From positions 260,173,922-260,237,921 of the forward strand of contig NC_045427.1 of the NCBI RefSeq assembly GCF_902635505.1: a stretch of 64,000 bases of DNA, given 5' to 3'. Source of the stretch: Sarcophilus harrisii. Its lineage: Eukaryota; Chordata; Mammalia; Dasyuromorphia; Dasyuridae. How positions within the stretch are numbered: position 1 is the first letter of the stretch; every line of letters starts with the position of its first letter. This document shows positions 38,801 to 47,860 of this stretch, one piece after another. The position numbers and the translations under genes were made by a program. The notes beneath the pieces are model-generated. The model searched no databases. It saw nothing but the letters and a program-made list of their open reading frames with translations, and had not been told where the DNA came from.

Positions 38801-41800
38801 TTTGACACCTTTGCTTAGAGCATTCCAGCTTAAGTGACTTGCCTAGGGTCAAATAGCCAATACATGTATAAGACAGACCTTGAACTCAGGTCTTCCCCAT
38901 TTCTAAAAATGCTGCCTCTAATATGGAAGAGACTCAAGCCTCAATTTTTTTCATCTATAAAATGAGGACAGCATGGACCAAATGGATCCATGGTTTGATC
39001 CCAGGGCTGAATGAGACTTGTCTCCAAGAATCCAACAAACAATGCGAGTTCTCAATGATATATATACACATGGCTCAGACTCAGGAGGTAGACTGAGGCA
39101 AGGGTGAAGTCAGGGTGCTGAGAGCAGGAACAGGACTCTGACAGGATGGGGTGAGCCTCCGGAGATGGGGGGAGGAACCCCAGAGATGGAAAGAGGCATC
39201 TGATAAAACAGTATCTGATATTCTGATAGCTTGGGATGGAGAGAGGCATTTTGATATTCTAAAACATAAGATCTTTTATCCTTATCAAATATTCTGATTA
39301 AGAGGGAGGGGTGATTTTGTAGCCCCTTGATTGAGCAAAACAATTATAAACTGAGGCAAAACAATTAGGGAAACTGAGGCAGGACAATAAAAGAGAACTG
39401 TGGCACAACAACTCATAGGCCAGATCTCACTGTCTTTTATCAACACGGAATTAATAGCTAGTTCATCCCTCCTGAGACAGCCTAGTATCCCTCTTCCTAT
39501 ACCCTCCCCCTATTCCTCCACCCCATACCATCCCAGGAACTTTCAATATTGGCATCAGATGTAGCAAACTGAAGCTTAGAACTCCGAAGCTGAAACAATT
39601 TGTTAGTTTTATCCTTACTAGTAACAGTGATTATCACTCATGCCTGAATTAGGATTACAGTCTTAAAACAGCTTTGACCTCTCCAAAAACCGTTAAGACA
39701 TTTTTATGTAGAACATATTTTTATATTAAGCCTCTCATTCACAATTGAGTACCTTCAATAAAGGTGATGAACAAATAAACTGTTCTATAATAATAATGAA
39801 GGACATGAGGCATTACTAACATTTGTAATTGCTTTGCTTTGTATTTAAAAGAAAAATACCAATTTCAGTTACTTTGCTGTGTATTAGGACTGATGTAACA
39901 GAGGCACTATTCATTCACTTCTTATGATGGAATAAGCCTGAAAATTAAATACAGTTTGTACATAAGCCACATCTATACTATATCATTCCCCACACATACC
40001 AGGGATGATTATAATCACTGCATATTAGGAATATTTATGGCATTAGGAGGTCTGAAGTACCTTTTGAAAGGAATGCTTTACTAAGAAAAACTAAATAGCT
40101 CTTTTTATCATCATTCAACTGTCAGAAAACATTCTGGCTCAGCCTGTCAACTTCTGCTTAATAGACACAGACCAGTATAATTCATATATGTATTTACTTC
40201 AAAACTTCCAAAATTCATGGCTTCATCAAAGCAAGCATTCTCTCTGCCAATGAAGATAGCAATCCTACCATGTCTCAGATTAAGGATTCTTAATTTTTTA
40301 AAATGTCATTGACCCAATTCCACCCCTCATCACCCTTTGGCAGTCTGGTGAAGTCTGCAGAGCCCTTCTCAGAATAATACTTTTAAATCCATAAAATAAA
40401 AATCTACAGGATTATAAAGGAAACAAATTATGTTAAAGATGCATTGTCCTCCATTCAGGTTCATAGGATTCATAACATTTATGAAATCTAAACCCCAAGT
40501 TAAGAGGCCCCATCTTAAATGGCTTCATTAATTTTCTCAATATCCCTCAAAAATCAACCAATAGCTATGCTTTTAGAGCTAAGTTTCTCTGAAATTAGTA
40601 GGCTGATCCTGGGATAACAGACATACAATCCATCAACAAAGCAGCATGGTACTGTGGAATGAAAGATGGATTTGGAGCCAGGTTATTTGGGTTCAAATTC
40701 CTGCCTTGTTCTTTATTACTTATGTGACGGTAGACCAGCTATATACTCTCTTCTGGACCTCAGGTTCCTAGTTTCCTCACCTGTCAAATGAGAAGGTGGC
40801 ACTTTAGGGTTTCTTAGGTCCCTCTTAGTTCAAAATTAAACCTATGATTCATCTGTGAAATTATTCCAATTAGTAAGACCTATCAAAACTGTCATTTCAG
40901 GGACATAGCTTTCAAGAACCCATTCTTTGATTAGGCATCCTAATAGGACTCCAGTAGACATACATATTTATAGGTAACAAAATTTAAATAAAGCACATCT
41001 AAACAGCACACTACTGCCATGACCATTATGACAAATCTATGTGTCCAATTTGGTAAACTTAATTAATTTCTCCAATGTGCAAGTTCAGGCAGTCTCTGTT
41101 TCTACCACGGGAAAGAGAGAGGAGAGAAGAAAGAGAAGGAGGAGGAGGAGGAGGAGGAGAGAGGGAGGGAGGGAGGGAGGAAACTAATCTAGTTGAAATG
41201 CAAACTATATGCTCTCTTTGCAGCTGAAAAAAGATTTCACACTAAAACACTATATGAAAAATATAAAAAGTCCATATTTTTTCATGCAAAATGCCAGTGT
41301 AGCACTTTATATAATTCTTCTTTTATACCAGCATCTCTATTTCCATCCACATCATGGAGAATAAATGAAAGATTTATTTTGATACATAATTATAAAACTG
41401 GGCATCTACTTGAATTTATTCAAGAATTATCTAGATAGTATGCTGGATAGAAGCCTACTGGGCCTGAAATTAGGAAGACCTGAGTTCAAATCTGTTCTCC
41501 AACACAAAGACGTTGTATGGCACTGGGCAAGTCATTTAAACATTATTTGTCTCGGTTTCCTCATGTGTAAAATGGAGACAATAATAACAGCTACCTTCCA
41601 GGACTGTTGTGAAGATCAAATGATGTGATATTTATAATTTTGCAAATCTCAAAATGTTGTATAAATAAATGCTAACTATTATTCTCTCATGGGCAGCTAA
41701 TCGATACAGTGGTAGAGTGGGTAAGAGTACTAGGAATCAAGAAGATTCGTCTTTCTGAGTTCAAATCCAGCCTCAGGCCCTTAGTATCTAGGTGACCATG

Positions 41801-43864
41801 GACATGAAATTTGATCCTATTTGCCTCAGTTTCCTTATCTGTGAAATGAGCAAAAGAAGGAAATGAAAAACCCCTTTACTATATCTGCAAAGAAAACTGT
41901 AAACAGGATCATGAAGAATTGAACACAGACATAGGCATGAATGTTCATAACTGAACAACAAAATTATTCACTCACACAACAAATATAATTGAGCAATGGT
42001 TTGCACAAGGCAGTCTTGGTCACATAGCTATGAGCAGTGGGGCAGAACACAAAGCTAAATAAAAGGTTCTCAAGTGTTATGGGCCAGAACTCTGAACTTG
42101 AAACAAGGATGCTTACAAGATACTAAGTGGAATTGATAAAGACAATCTATCTAGTTTAGCATGGTTCAGTATGATTTATTTAATCTTACAACAAATAATG
42201 GTTTCCTAGAGATATAATGATTGATTTATACTCAGTGTGGAGCATATAAGCAGGGACTGAGAGCCACATAGAAAAAGCTCTCAGAGGCAGAGAAGACAAG
42301 AGAACTGGAGGCAAGAGTTTAAGCTCTCAGAGGCTCTGAGAGAGCTAGAGAAGACAAGTGCACTAGAAGCTCTCAGAGCCAAGGAGACAGAGATTCATTT
42401 CCTCTTTCAGTCAGGCTCCCGGTGGCTGGCCTGGCTCCCTGTATTTCCCCCACTGAGACCAAGGCTGGTCTGAAAGGCTCTCCAGAAGGCTACCCAGACC
42501 CAGGAAGGAGATAATAAAGGATTTGGACTTTAATACCTGACTGTTCTTGTGGTGATTACTCTGACTGAAAAGAAGGCTGCTTCCAGAGACACCAAGAAAA
42601 CCGACCAGAAAACATTACACTCTAGGATCTTCAATCTAGTAGATGAGATAAGTATACCAATAACTATAATAAAAGGTAATGGCAACATTGCCTTGTAATG
42701 GACAGAGTCCATTAAGTCTAATCTTAAGAGTCAAGAAAGCTTTAGCTTACTGATGCTTCTGACATGTTCTGACTATGTGATGAATACTTAAGTGCTCAAT
42801 GCCCCAGGCAACTCTCTAAGACAAGTATATATTTTAGAGAAGGTACCCATCTGCACTGGTAGAAGAAGCACCTTCATTAAAAGTTCCAAGGAAATTATGG
42901 GTCTAGTCTAAAACATGTGATAATTACCAGTTTCTAGGGACAGACTAGATAATCTTTAAAATCCTCTTCCCCTCCCCCCCAAGCATTGGGATTAAGTGAC
43001 TTGCCCAGGGTCACACAGCTAGGAAGTGTTAAGTGTCTGATGTCATATTTGAACTCGGGTCCTCCTGACTTCGGGGCTGGTGCTCTATCCACTGCACCAC
43101 CTACCTGCCCCCAAGATCCTCTTTCTTTGAGTAAAAGATTACAGGACTTCAAACTTTGGTCACAGAAATAGAGAAGGAAGGTTTAGTAATTTGCAAAAAT
43201 GACTCCTCATTTTCCCTTTGGATTAGAACAAAAATTTGGAAGGATGAATGTTGGTAGGGATTTGTAAAAGTGGCTCCTCATTCTACTTTTGAATTAGCAA
43301 ACCCTTGGGATAAATCCATTAATTGGAACCATCACTTATTTGGACTTATCTTCTCTAAGACTCACCAGGATTTGGTGGGCTTTCATTGGAAAAATCAATC
43401 AGTTTCAGATTCTCATCCTCAGATGATGGGCTATTGTCCACACAGTATAAAGGATCATCCAAGAAAGAAGGCCTTTTTAGCCTTCCAATGCCGAGGGTTT
43501 TTGACATAAAGTAATGTTCTACGTCACCAGAATCTACATTCCCTGGAGGCCAAGGGCTCTCCCCTTCCTTTGTCTCAGTGACCAAAAATTCTGCAATGTG
43601 ATGTTGATTCCCCAATGCTTTGGTAAGATAATAGCCAGGTGTTTCACATTCTCCATTTTCAAGGAAATCTTCATTCTCAACCTCAGGACTGCTGAGAGCT
43701 GGTAACACACTTAACAACTGGGCGATGAAGGATTTGGAAGGCTGCATGGATTCAGGCTGTACTCCATCAGCATCTCTGCTTTCCTTTTCTGATCTTTGTT
43801 CCAATATGCATTCCTCTAGAAGAGTCTTCAGCTGCTCTTCAGAGAGAACTCGTGGTGTTTTCAC
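32796..43864 (-). CDS. FSIP1: Fibrous sheath interacting protein 1, C-terminal two coding exons (partial gene)
   Basis: FSIP1 is a coiled-coil protein of the sperm flagellum fibrous sheath. Two minus-strand exons are identified, 43864-43366 and 32851-32796, separated by a 10.5-kb intron. They join in phase and end at TAA. The product ends with [20 protein letters not shown], the most conserved stretch of human FSIP1 (human reads [23 protein letters not shown]), followed by a diverged acidic tail. Position and orientation support it: in human FSIP1 is the next gene downstream of THBS1, convergent, a few kb away. Upstream exons (coiled coils, N-terminus) were not found; the human gene is over 150 kb long, so most should lie to the right of the window. 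Confidence 0.93.
32925..33055 (+). mobile_element. Old repeat, left part, split by a hAT element
   Basis: 'attttagaatgagaagaaac', 'cttagaaatcatctagtctg' and 'ggagaaattttggcctcagg' match the family seen at 20027. The same repeat appears to go on at 33248 ('ctctagattttcaatcttgt'). Confidence 0.5.
33056..33247. mobile_element. Non-autonomous hAT DNA transposon
   Basis: 192 bp with perfect 16-bp terminal inverted repeats, CAGGGGTCCTCAAACT at 33056-33071 and its complement at 33232-33247. The interior carries 'ggggccagttcactgtccct' and 'ggccagactatagt'. The CAG(G)GG start and the length are typical of short non-autonomous hAT families; the termini resemble the OposCharlie-type elements of opossum and some other mammals. 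No clear 8-bp target duplication remains. No transposase. Confidence 0.85.
33335..33505 (+). mobile_element. CR1/L3-like LINE 3' end
   Basis: 'gacagactgccttaagagga', 'gagcagagactcaaagacca' and 'ggattctttctcaatatggg', ending 'attcagtgattctct', follow the CR1/L3 3' end pattern (gctgcctcaagaggtggtga ... gattctatgattct). Confidence 0.65.
33506..34253. other. FSIP1 intron, nothing recognised
   Basis: AT-rich; no exon or named repeat. Confidence 0.4.
34254..34400 (+). repeat. Ancient interspersed repeat fragment, second copy
   Basis: 'gaatgaatgaaaaggcatac', 'aagaacttactatatatggg' and 'caagtactgtgctaaacact' parallel 31370-31500. Followed, to about 35040, by purine-rich diverged sequence with a G10 run near 34646. 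Confidence 0.5.
35061..35310 (-). mobile_element. tRNA SINE with RTE-like tail, with target duplication
   Basis: Minus strand: head GGGCAGCTAGGAGGGTGCAG, then GTTCAAATTTGGCCTC, CTCAGTTTCCTCATCTG, and a tail AATAGGGTCACGATGAGTC, ACAACTGAAAACAACAACAA. The tail resembles the 3' end of RTE/BovB LINEs (bovine: GGGTCGCAAAGAGTCGGACA). Flanked by a 14-nt duplication with one mismatch, ACAAATTGATGGAT (35047-35060) and ACAAATTGCTGGAT (35311-35324). Confidence 0.85.
35325..36394. other. FSIP1 intron, nothing recognised
   Basis: AT-rich. 35390-35560 has a faint MIR/CORE-SINE look ('gctctgtcacttaactcagg', 'acatctgcaaaatgaggaca'). No exon found. Confidence 0.4.
36395..36765 (+). mobile_element. RTE-clade LINE relic, reverse transcriptase C-terminal part
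   Basis: Translates in pieces to IDNEVDAHIARASSAFRRLQ and KKMWERRGTRLIT, then CFHLKL and LAG*NTGI-type segments. This is the RTE/BovB pattern (RISKASSAFGRLQ, VWERRGIRL, LNHFH, CLRKIL, WQDKIPD). Several stops and frame shifts show it is long dead. It is a candidate relative of the LINE that moved the RTE-tailed SINEs of this window. Confidence 0.8.
36766..37479. other. FSIP1 intron, nothing recognised
   Basis: AT-rich, no exon or named repeat. Confidence 0.4.
37480..37648. repeat. (CTTT/CCTT)n pyrimidine microsatellite
   Basis: Long CTTT/CCTT/TTCC tract. Confidence 0.85.
37649..38634. other. FSIP1 intron, nothing recognised
   Basis: Contains A runs at 37838-37848 and 38170-38181. No exon-like signal. 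Confidence 0.4.
38635..38813. mobile_element. hAT-type DNA transposon, second family
   Basis: Starts CAGTGGTGTCAAACTC and ends with the decayed complement (TTTGACACCTTTG). Interior 'aaactcaggccactaaacac', 'aggataaggatccctac' and 'aatattta ccaattaaatt' match the common mammalian hAT family ending in 'tttgacacccctg'. Flanks GACTAAAG and GCTTAGAG match at 5 of 8 sites, a possible old target duplication. Confidence 0.75.
38818..38930 (-). mobile_element. MIR fragment
   Basis: Antisense 'cttaagtgacttgcctaggg', 'tcaaatagccaatacatgta' and 'ccttgaactcaggtcttccc'. Confidence 0.65.
38996..39420 (+). repeat. LTR-like repeat, unclassified
   Basis: GC-richer block with TATATATACACATGG near 39060 and an AATAAA-like site near 39386, 35 bp before its apparent end. 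Composition and spacing suggest an old LTR, but the ends and any target duplication are unclear, so this is a guess. Confidence 0.3.
39421..40639. other. FSIP1 intron, nothing recognised
   Basis: AT-rich sequence without exons or repeats that I can name. Confidence 0.4.
40640..40858 (+). mobile_element. MAR1/MIR-like SINE
   Basis: 'tttggagccaggttatttgg', 'gttcaaattcctgccttgtt', 'gtttcctcacctgtcaaatg' and 'caaaattaaacctatgattc' in MIR/MAR1 order. Confidence 0.75.
41106..41182. repeat. (GGA)n/(GAGG)n purine microsatellite
   Basis: GAGAGGAGAGAAG-type units, then (GGA)n and (GGGA)n. Confidence 0.9.
41428..41683 (+). mobile_element. CORE-SINE
   Basis: 'aagacctgagttcaaatctg', 'tggcactgggcaagtcattt', 'ggtttcctcatgtgtaaaat', 'ggactgttgtgaagatcaaa' and 'aaatgctaactattattc'. 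Near full length. Confidence 0.85.
41691..41963 (+). mobile_element. tRNA SINE with RTE-like tail
   Basis: Head GGGCAGCTAATCGATACAGT directly after the CORE-SINE. Tail 'caggatcatgaagaattgaa' ... 'aactgaacaacaaaatt'. Same family as 35061-35310, 52150-52395 and 60108-60345. Confidence 0.8.
42075..42619 (+). mobile_element. Endogenous retrovirus solo LTR (fossil)
   Basis: 545 bp beginning TGTTATGGGCC and ending AACATTACA. Parts: U3, a TATA-like CATATAAG at 42243-42250, and a poly(A) signal AATAAA at 42513-42518, followed by R/U5. Flanked by CTCAAG and CTCTAG, a 6-bp target duplication with one mismatch, which would fit a class II (ERVK-like) element. No internal region, so a solo LTR left by recombination. 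Moderately old. Lies in the FSIP1 intron, sense to THBS1 and antisense to FSIP1. Confidence 0.75.
42700..42905 (+). mobile_element. tRNA-type SINE, tail half
   Basis: 'gccccaggcaactctctaag', 'aggtacccatctgcactggt' and 'aaagttccaaggaaattatg' match the tail of the family at 25645-25800. Confidence 0.6.
42970..43112 (-). mobile_element. WSINE1-type SINE
   Basis: Antisense 'ttaagtgacttgcccagggt', 'cacacagctaggaagtgtta', 'ggtcctcctgacttcggggc' and 'ctatccactgcaccacctac'. Little diverged. It lies 254 bp from the FSIP1 exon. Confidence 0.9.
43366..43864 (-). CDS. FSIP1: FSIP1 penultimate coding exon
   Basis: On the minus strand the acceptor is TATTTCCTCAG|GTGAAAAC and the donor is AATCCTG|GTGAGTC. 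499 nt, entering in phase 0 and leaving one base into a codon. Encodes VLSEEQLKTLLEECILEQ (human CLSEEQLKCLLDECILKQ), then GYYLTKAL and the [15 protein letters not shown] block. Reading on past the donor gives a stop after two codons, as expected for an intron. Confidence 0.95.
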
Positions 43865-44029
43865 CTGAGGAAATACATAAAGAATATAATCAGTCACTAA
43901 ACAGAAACTATTTGTTGAATATCTTTTACAGGTCAATGTTGGACTAAGTGCAAAGAAAGATATAAGAGAAATAAAAACTACCCACCCTTTAGGAGCTAGA
44001 TCCCTGATTTTATAGTCATTAAAAATTCT

Positions 44030-44644
44030 TGGTTTTGATGAGATTCAGTTCCCCTCGATTTCCCGGTCAGGGAGCCAAGTGATGAGGTTTGTCCCAGGGC
44101 AGGAGGTTGTGGGAACCCCTTTCTGCTGATGCAGGTCCTTCATAAATGAATTTACAAACCCGAAAAGTTAAACTGACAAAAAAAGTTTATTATTGGCATT
44201 GGGAAGTTAGACTTTACTAGAAAGATTGAATTCCTTGGTGGCAAGGTCCCGAGAGAGGGATATAAAGTTTTTAGCAGAAAAATCCTATCCTAGCAGAGAA
44301 ATCCTGACAGAAAGGTGAATAAGGTCTTATTAGGGAAATAGGAGAGAGAAATAAAGAGGGAGTAATGCTGAAAGAGAAGGTCTTTCAGTGGGCAGAGTAT
44401 CTCACAGGTAGCTATGTCAAGGGAGGTCCCTTGCCCTGGCATGATTCCTGCTTTGAGATCTTCTACTGCCCAAGATTGAGCTAGAAACTTGGTGGGAGCT
44501 GGGAGCAGTTTGAGCTGGAATCAGAATAGAAAATCTTGGAATTGAATGAGTGTTTCTGGGCTAATTTCCAACTCAATAGGGTTAGATAGAAATCGGGCTA
44601 AGTAGGGAGTGGTCCTGGACTCAACTAGTCCCACCCAGATAACA
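44030..44644 (-). mobile_element. Endogenous retrovirus LTR plus primer-binding site (fossil)
   Basis: Minus-strand LTR of about 565 bp: starts TGTTATCTGGGTGGGACT at 44644, has a poly(A) signal at 44191-44186 and ends CCTCATCA at 44080. Two bases later comes a primer-binding site (44077-44060) matching a tRNA-Glu 3' end apart from one or two bases. Only about 30-50 bp of leader follow, so the body is lost and the element is broken. tRNA-Glu priming suggests a class I (gamma-like) lineage. The end at 44644 is less sure than the PBS end. It lies 0.2 kb upstream of an FSIP1 exon, sense to FSIP1. Confidence 0.65.
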
Positions 44645-45035
44645 GAATGAAACTACTTTATCTTGATTCCCTGGGATGGGTCTCTCAGGGGAGAGCTTTG
44701 TGTTCCCCCCAAAGTCAGAGAGAGGGAAAGAGAAAGAGTTTTGAGGCTCCCCTCATCAGTTTGAAAACTCTCTTTCTCATGAACATGAGTAACTTCTCTG
44801 CAATTCAAGAGCACTGCTTGGAACACTGGAAGGTTAATTGGCTTGCTCTTGGTCAGAGGCATGTATGTGTCAGAAGCAAAACTTGGATTCAAGTCTCCTT
44901 ACTTCATGGCCAGTCCTTTATCAGGGAATAATATAATCGTAGGTCTAATAAAGGACAACTCACTCAGACTAAATGCATCCTCAACTCTATCTTGTCAAGT
45001 GGTGAATCTGAGGTTATATTTTCATTAACATCAAA
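44645..45035. other. FSIP1 intron or further LTR-linked sequence
   Basis: 44645-44790 is purine-rich and could belong to the adjacent LTR if that is longer than stated. 44800-44925 looks SINE-like ('ttggcttgctcttggtcaga', 'ggattcaagtctccttactt'). No exon. Confidence 0.35.
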
Positions 45036-45212
45036 TATCTCTCTGAGGTGGTGCAGTGGTTGGAATGTTGGAAATGAAATCAGGAAGATCTGAGTTCAAA
45101 TTCAACCTCAGATACTTATTTTTTATATGACCCTGGGCAAGTCTTTAAATTGCTATCTGTCTCAGTTTCCTCAATTGTAAAATAGAAATAATTACACTGT
45201 CTATAGTTATTT
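45036..45212 (+). mobile_element. CORE-SINE, left part, split by an L1 fragment
   Basis: 'gaggtggtgcagtggttgga', 'gatctgagttcaaattcaac', 'gaccctgggcaagtctttaa' and 'cagtttcctcaattgtaaaa'. It breaks off at 'cactgtctata' and resumes at 45537 with 'gatgttgtgaagatcaaatg'. Confidence 0.75.
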
Positions 45213-45536
45213 TCAAAGGAATTTCTCTATCTTTGCTGCTAGACTTTGCAGAATATGCAGAAATAAAGAAATTCTTGTGATTTGTGTGGACTTATTTTAT
45301 ATCCTGCAACTCTGCTAATGTTAATTATTTTAACTAATTTTTAGTTGATTCTTTAGGATTCTCCAAGTATATTATAACATTATCTACAAAAAGTGACAGT
45401 TTTGTTTCCCCATTTCCTATTCTAACTCCTTCAATTTATTTTTCTTTTTTTGATTGCTTTAGCTAACATTTCTAGTACATAATAGTAGTAATAATAGGCA
45501 TCCTTGCTTCACCCCTGATCTTACTGAAAAGACTGG
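45213..45536 (-). mobile_element. L1 ORF2 internal fragment inserted in a SINE
   Basis: Antisense L1 ORF2 pattern: 'atatcctgcaactctgctaa', 'ttctttaggattctccaagt', 'cattatctacaaaaagtgac' and 'ggcatccttgcttcacccct'. No 3' end or tail, so not a normal L1 insertion end. It carries part of the reverse transcriptase domain. Confidence 0.75.
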
Positions 45537-45600
45537 ATGTTGTGAAGATCAAATGTGATAACATTTGTGCTTAGTATATGCCTGGAATATGGTAGGAAAA
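45537..45600 (+). mobile_element. CORE-SINE, right part
   Basis: 'gttgtgaagatcaaatgtga', 'cttagtatatgcctggaat' complete the SINE begun at 45036. Confidence 0.65.
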
Positions 45601-45727
45601 AATTCCTTCCTCCTCCTTCTCTTATTCTCTGCCTTCCTCCCTCTCTCCCTTCCTCCCTTCCTATTATCTCCTCTTCCTTCCCTTCCTCTTTCCTTCTCTT
45701 CCTTTTTTCCTTTCTTCTTTCCTACAG
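45601..45727. repeat. (CCTT/TTCC)n pyrimidine microsatellite
   Basis: Long CCTT/CCCT/TTCC tract. Reading frames through it (Lys/Arg/Glu-rich or Ser/Pro-rich) are artefacts. Confidence 0.85.
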
Positions 45728-46345
45728 TCCTAGACTTTGACACTCTGTTACTTTTCCTGGCAATAGATACCCTTTCTCTAATCTTGTCCACTACAGTCAA
45801 ACACAGTCAGTTCAAACCTACAACAAAACTTGCATGCAGTGTGAGGAAAACTACAAGATGAACCTCTACTACAGTACAGGTAAATCATTGCCAATTTCAT
45901 ATTATTCAGTTAGCTTGATCCAGATTTAGAAAAAAAACAGCTTAGTCAAGGTGATCTCGATTCTCATTTTCCTTTTTAGATCACAAGTCCTTTCACTGGG
46001 GTTATGCTTTTTTATACTTATACCATTTCAACATACATATATCATTCTAATTTGAGATCAAATCAATGCTTTTTAGTTTGATTTAAATCTCTGACAAAGC
46101 AAAGTCTTTCACTGCATTATGTGCCATATGCCATCCCTCTAACCCTTTTCAGTGCAGCCATTTCCCTTACCAGCTTAGCCAGGATCACACTGTCATCTCC
46201 ACCTAAAATTTAGACCTATTTAACCCTAGCATTCCTTAAGGTGGACCCAGTCAGAGAGAAAGGGTTTCTTGGAGAACCCTGGATCACCTATTAAGAGGAT
46301 GATTTTTTCATAAGGAAGATATGATCCAGGTAGTTCACTCTCCTT

Positions 46346-46347
<2 letters not shown>

Positions 46348-46381
<34 letters not shown>

Positions 46382-46508
46382 AGGCAACTGGAGTTAAGTG
46401 ACTTGCCCAGGGTCACACAACTAGGAAGTATTAAGTGTCTGAGGCCAGATTTGAACTCAGGTCCAGTCAGGGCTGGTGCTTTATCCACTGCATCACCTAG
46501 CTGCCTCT
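46348..46508 (-). mobile_element. WSINE1-type SINE with T30 tail
   Basis: Poly-T of 30 (46348-46377) then antisense 'ttaagtgacttgcccagggt', 'aggccagatttgaactcagg' and 'ctgcatcacctagctgcct'. The long unbroken tail and low divergence suggest a relatively recent insertion. Confidence 0.92.
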
Positions 46509-47255
46509 GTCTAATTTTTCTTGATGAAGTTCTGCTAGTTTTCTTTGATAAATGGTATCATTTATCAACTTGCATCAAGTTCTACCTCCCTCTGTCCCAA
46601 ATTGGTTGTCTTTTCTACTGACTTGGCATGTAACCTTGACCTTGACATCTAACTTACTTGACACTAAGCATTGACCCAAATGTTCTGATTATCCCCTGCT
46701 GCTTCAAATTTTTTAAACTTCAGTCATATTTCTGAATAAGAATCACCAGTATCTGCTGGCCTGGTTCCATCTACCCCAGTTTATTAGAAAATCCTACAGA
46801 TTATGACTTACTGAACCCAGGTAAACTCTGCTTATTCCAAGGTACTTATGGTTTCTAGGTAGGATTATGGTCAGATTTAATATTAGGATGCAGAGTAGCC
46901 TTGAATATCACAAAGTTAAACAGATGTCCATAGCCAATAAAAATTCTTGTACCATGTTGAGACAGTGCCCTGCATATGCTTTCTAAATGAATTAATGAAA
47001 TATAGTGGAAGGAATAATAGAAGAATAGAATTGATGCTTTTTGATTCGGGTCTTGTAGTCTAACTCATCAGCAACTCATTATCCAGGTATTTGGTCCCTA
47101 ATAGCCAAAAACACTTTTTATACAGCTCCTGATCTGTTTTAAAAGATATTCACATCATGGAGTTTATGCCAATTTATTTCTCTTCCCTTGGTACTTCAAG
47201 AGGACAGTAAGAGAGTCTGATGACCTTTCCTCCCCCAAGTCAAATTGAAAAAGTA
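46509..47255. other. FSIP1 intron, nothing recognised
   Basis: No exon or named repeat seen. Confidence 0.4.
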
Positions 47256-47430
47256 GCACAACATAAAGAAAGCACCATTAGCTATGAGTCAGGAGTCTTC
47301 AATGGTAATCTTAGTTCCATTAATTTTCAGTGACTCTGGATAAGTTATTTAACTTTCCTCTTATTTTTCTTTAATTATAAAGATGGAATGATTTTAAGAG
47401 TCCTTTAAGCTCTAAAAAAAATTATGATAT
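47256..47430 (+). mobile_element. MAR1/MIR-like SINE
   Basis: 'agctatgagtcaggagtctt', 'agtgactctggataagttat', 'tttaactttcctcttatttt' and 'cctttaagctctaaaa'. Confidence 0.6.
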
Positions 47431-47454
47431 TATTAATAGTAGTAGTATTAGTAG

Positions 47455-47860
47455 ACCAGGATTTTTTTGCATGTCTTGAGACAAGAGTTTACATTACATT
47501 GAAATTCTTGATCTTTTATTCTTCCAGATGAACTTTGTTATTATTTTCTCCAGCTCTATAAAGTAGTTTCTTGGCAGTTTGATTGGTATGGCACTGATAA
47601 GTAGATTAATTTAGGTAGAATCGTCATTTTTATTATTATTAGCTTGGCCTACCCATAAGTACTTGATATTCTTCCAATTGTTTTGATCTGATTTTTATTT
47701 GTGTAGAAAGTATTTTGTAATTATGTTCATATAGTCCCTGACTTTATCTTGGTAGGTAGACTACCAAATATTTTATATTATCCATCATTATTTTAAATGA
47801 AATTTTTCTTTTTATCTCTTGCTGCTGGACTATGTTGATAACATAGAAATGCTAGGATTT
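47455..47860 (-). mobile_element. L1 ORF2 segment, inverted part of a 5'-inverted L1
   Basis: Minus strand translates in pieces to [19 protein letters not shown], matching L1 ORF2 ([20 protein letters not shown]). It abuts the sense-strand L1 at 47861 head to head, with the upstream ORF2 portion reversed, as expected from twin priming. Confidence 0.75.

Noticed and set aside
38996-39420. Full endogenous retrovirus at this site
   Set aside because: Only an LTR-like block is visible, with no clear ends, primer-binding site or internal genes; kept as a low-confidence repeat.
45549-45861. Lys/Glu/Arg-rich and Ser/Pro-rich frames
   Set aside because: Products of the pyrimidine microsatellite at 45601-45727.
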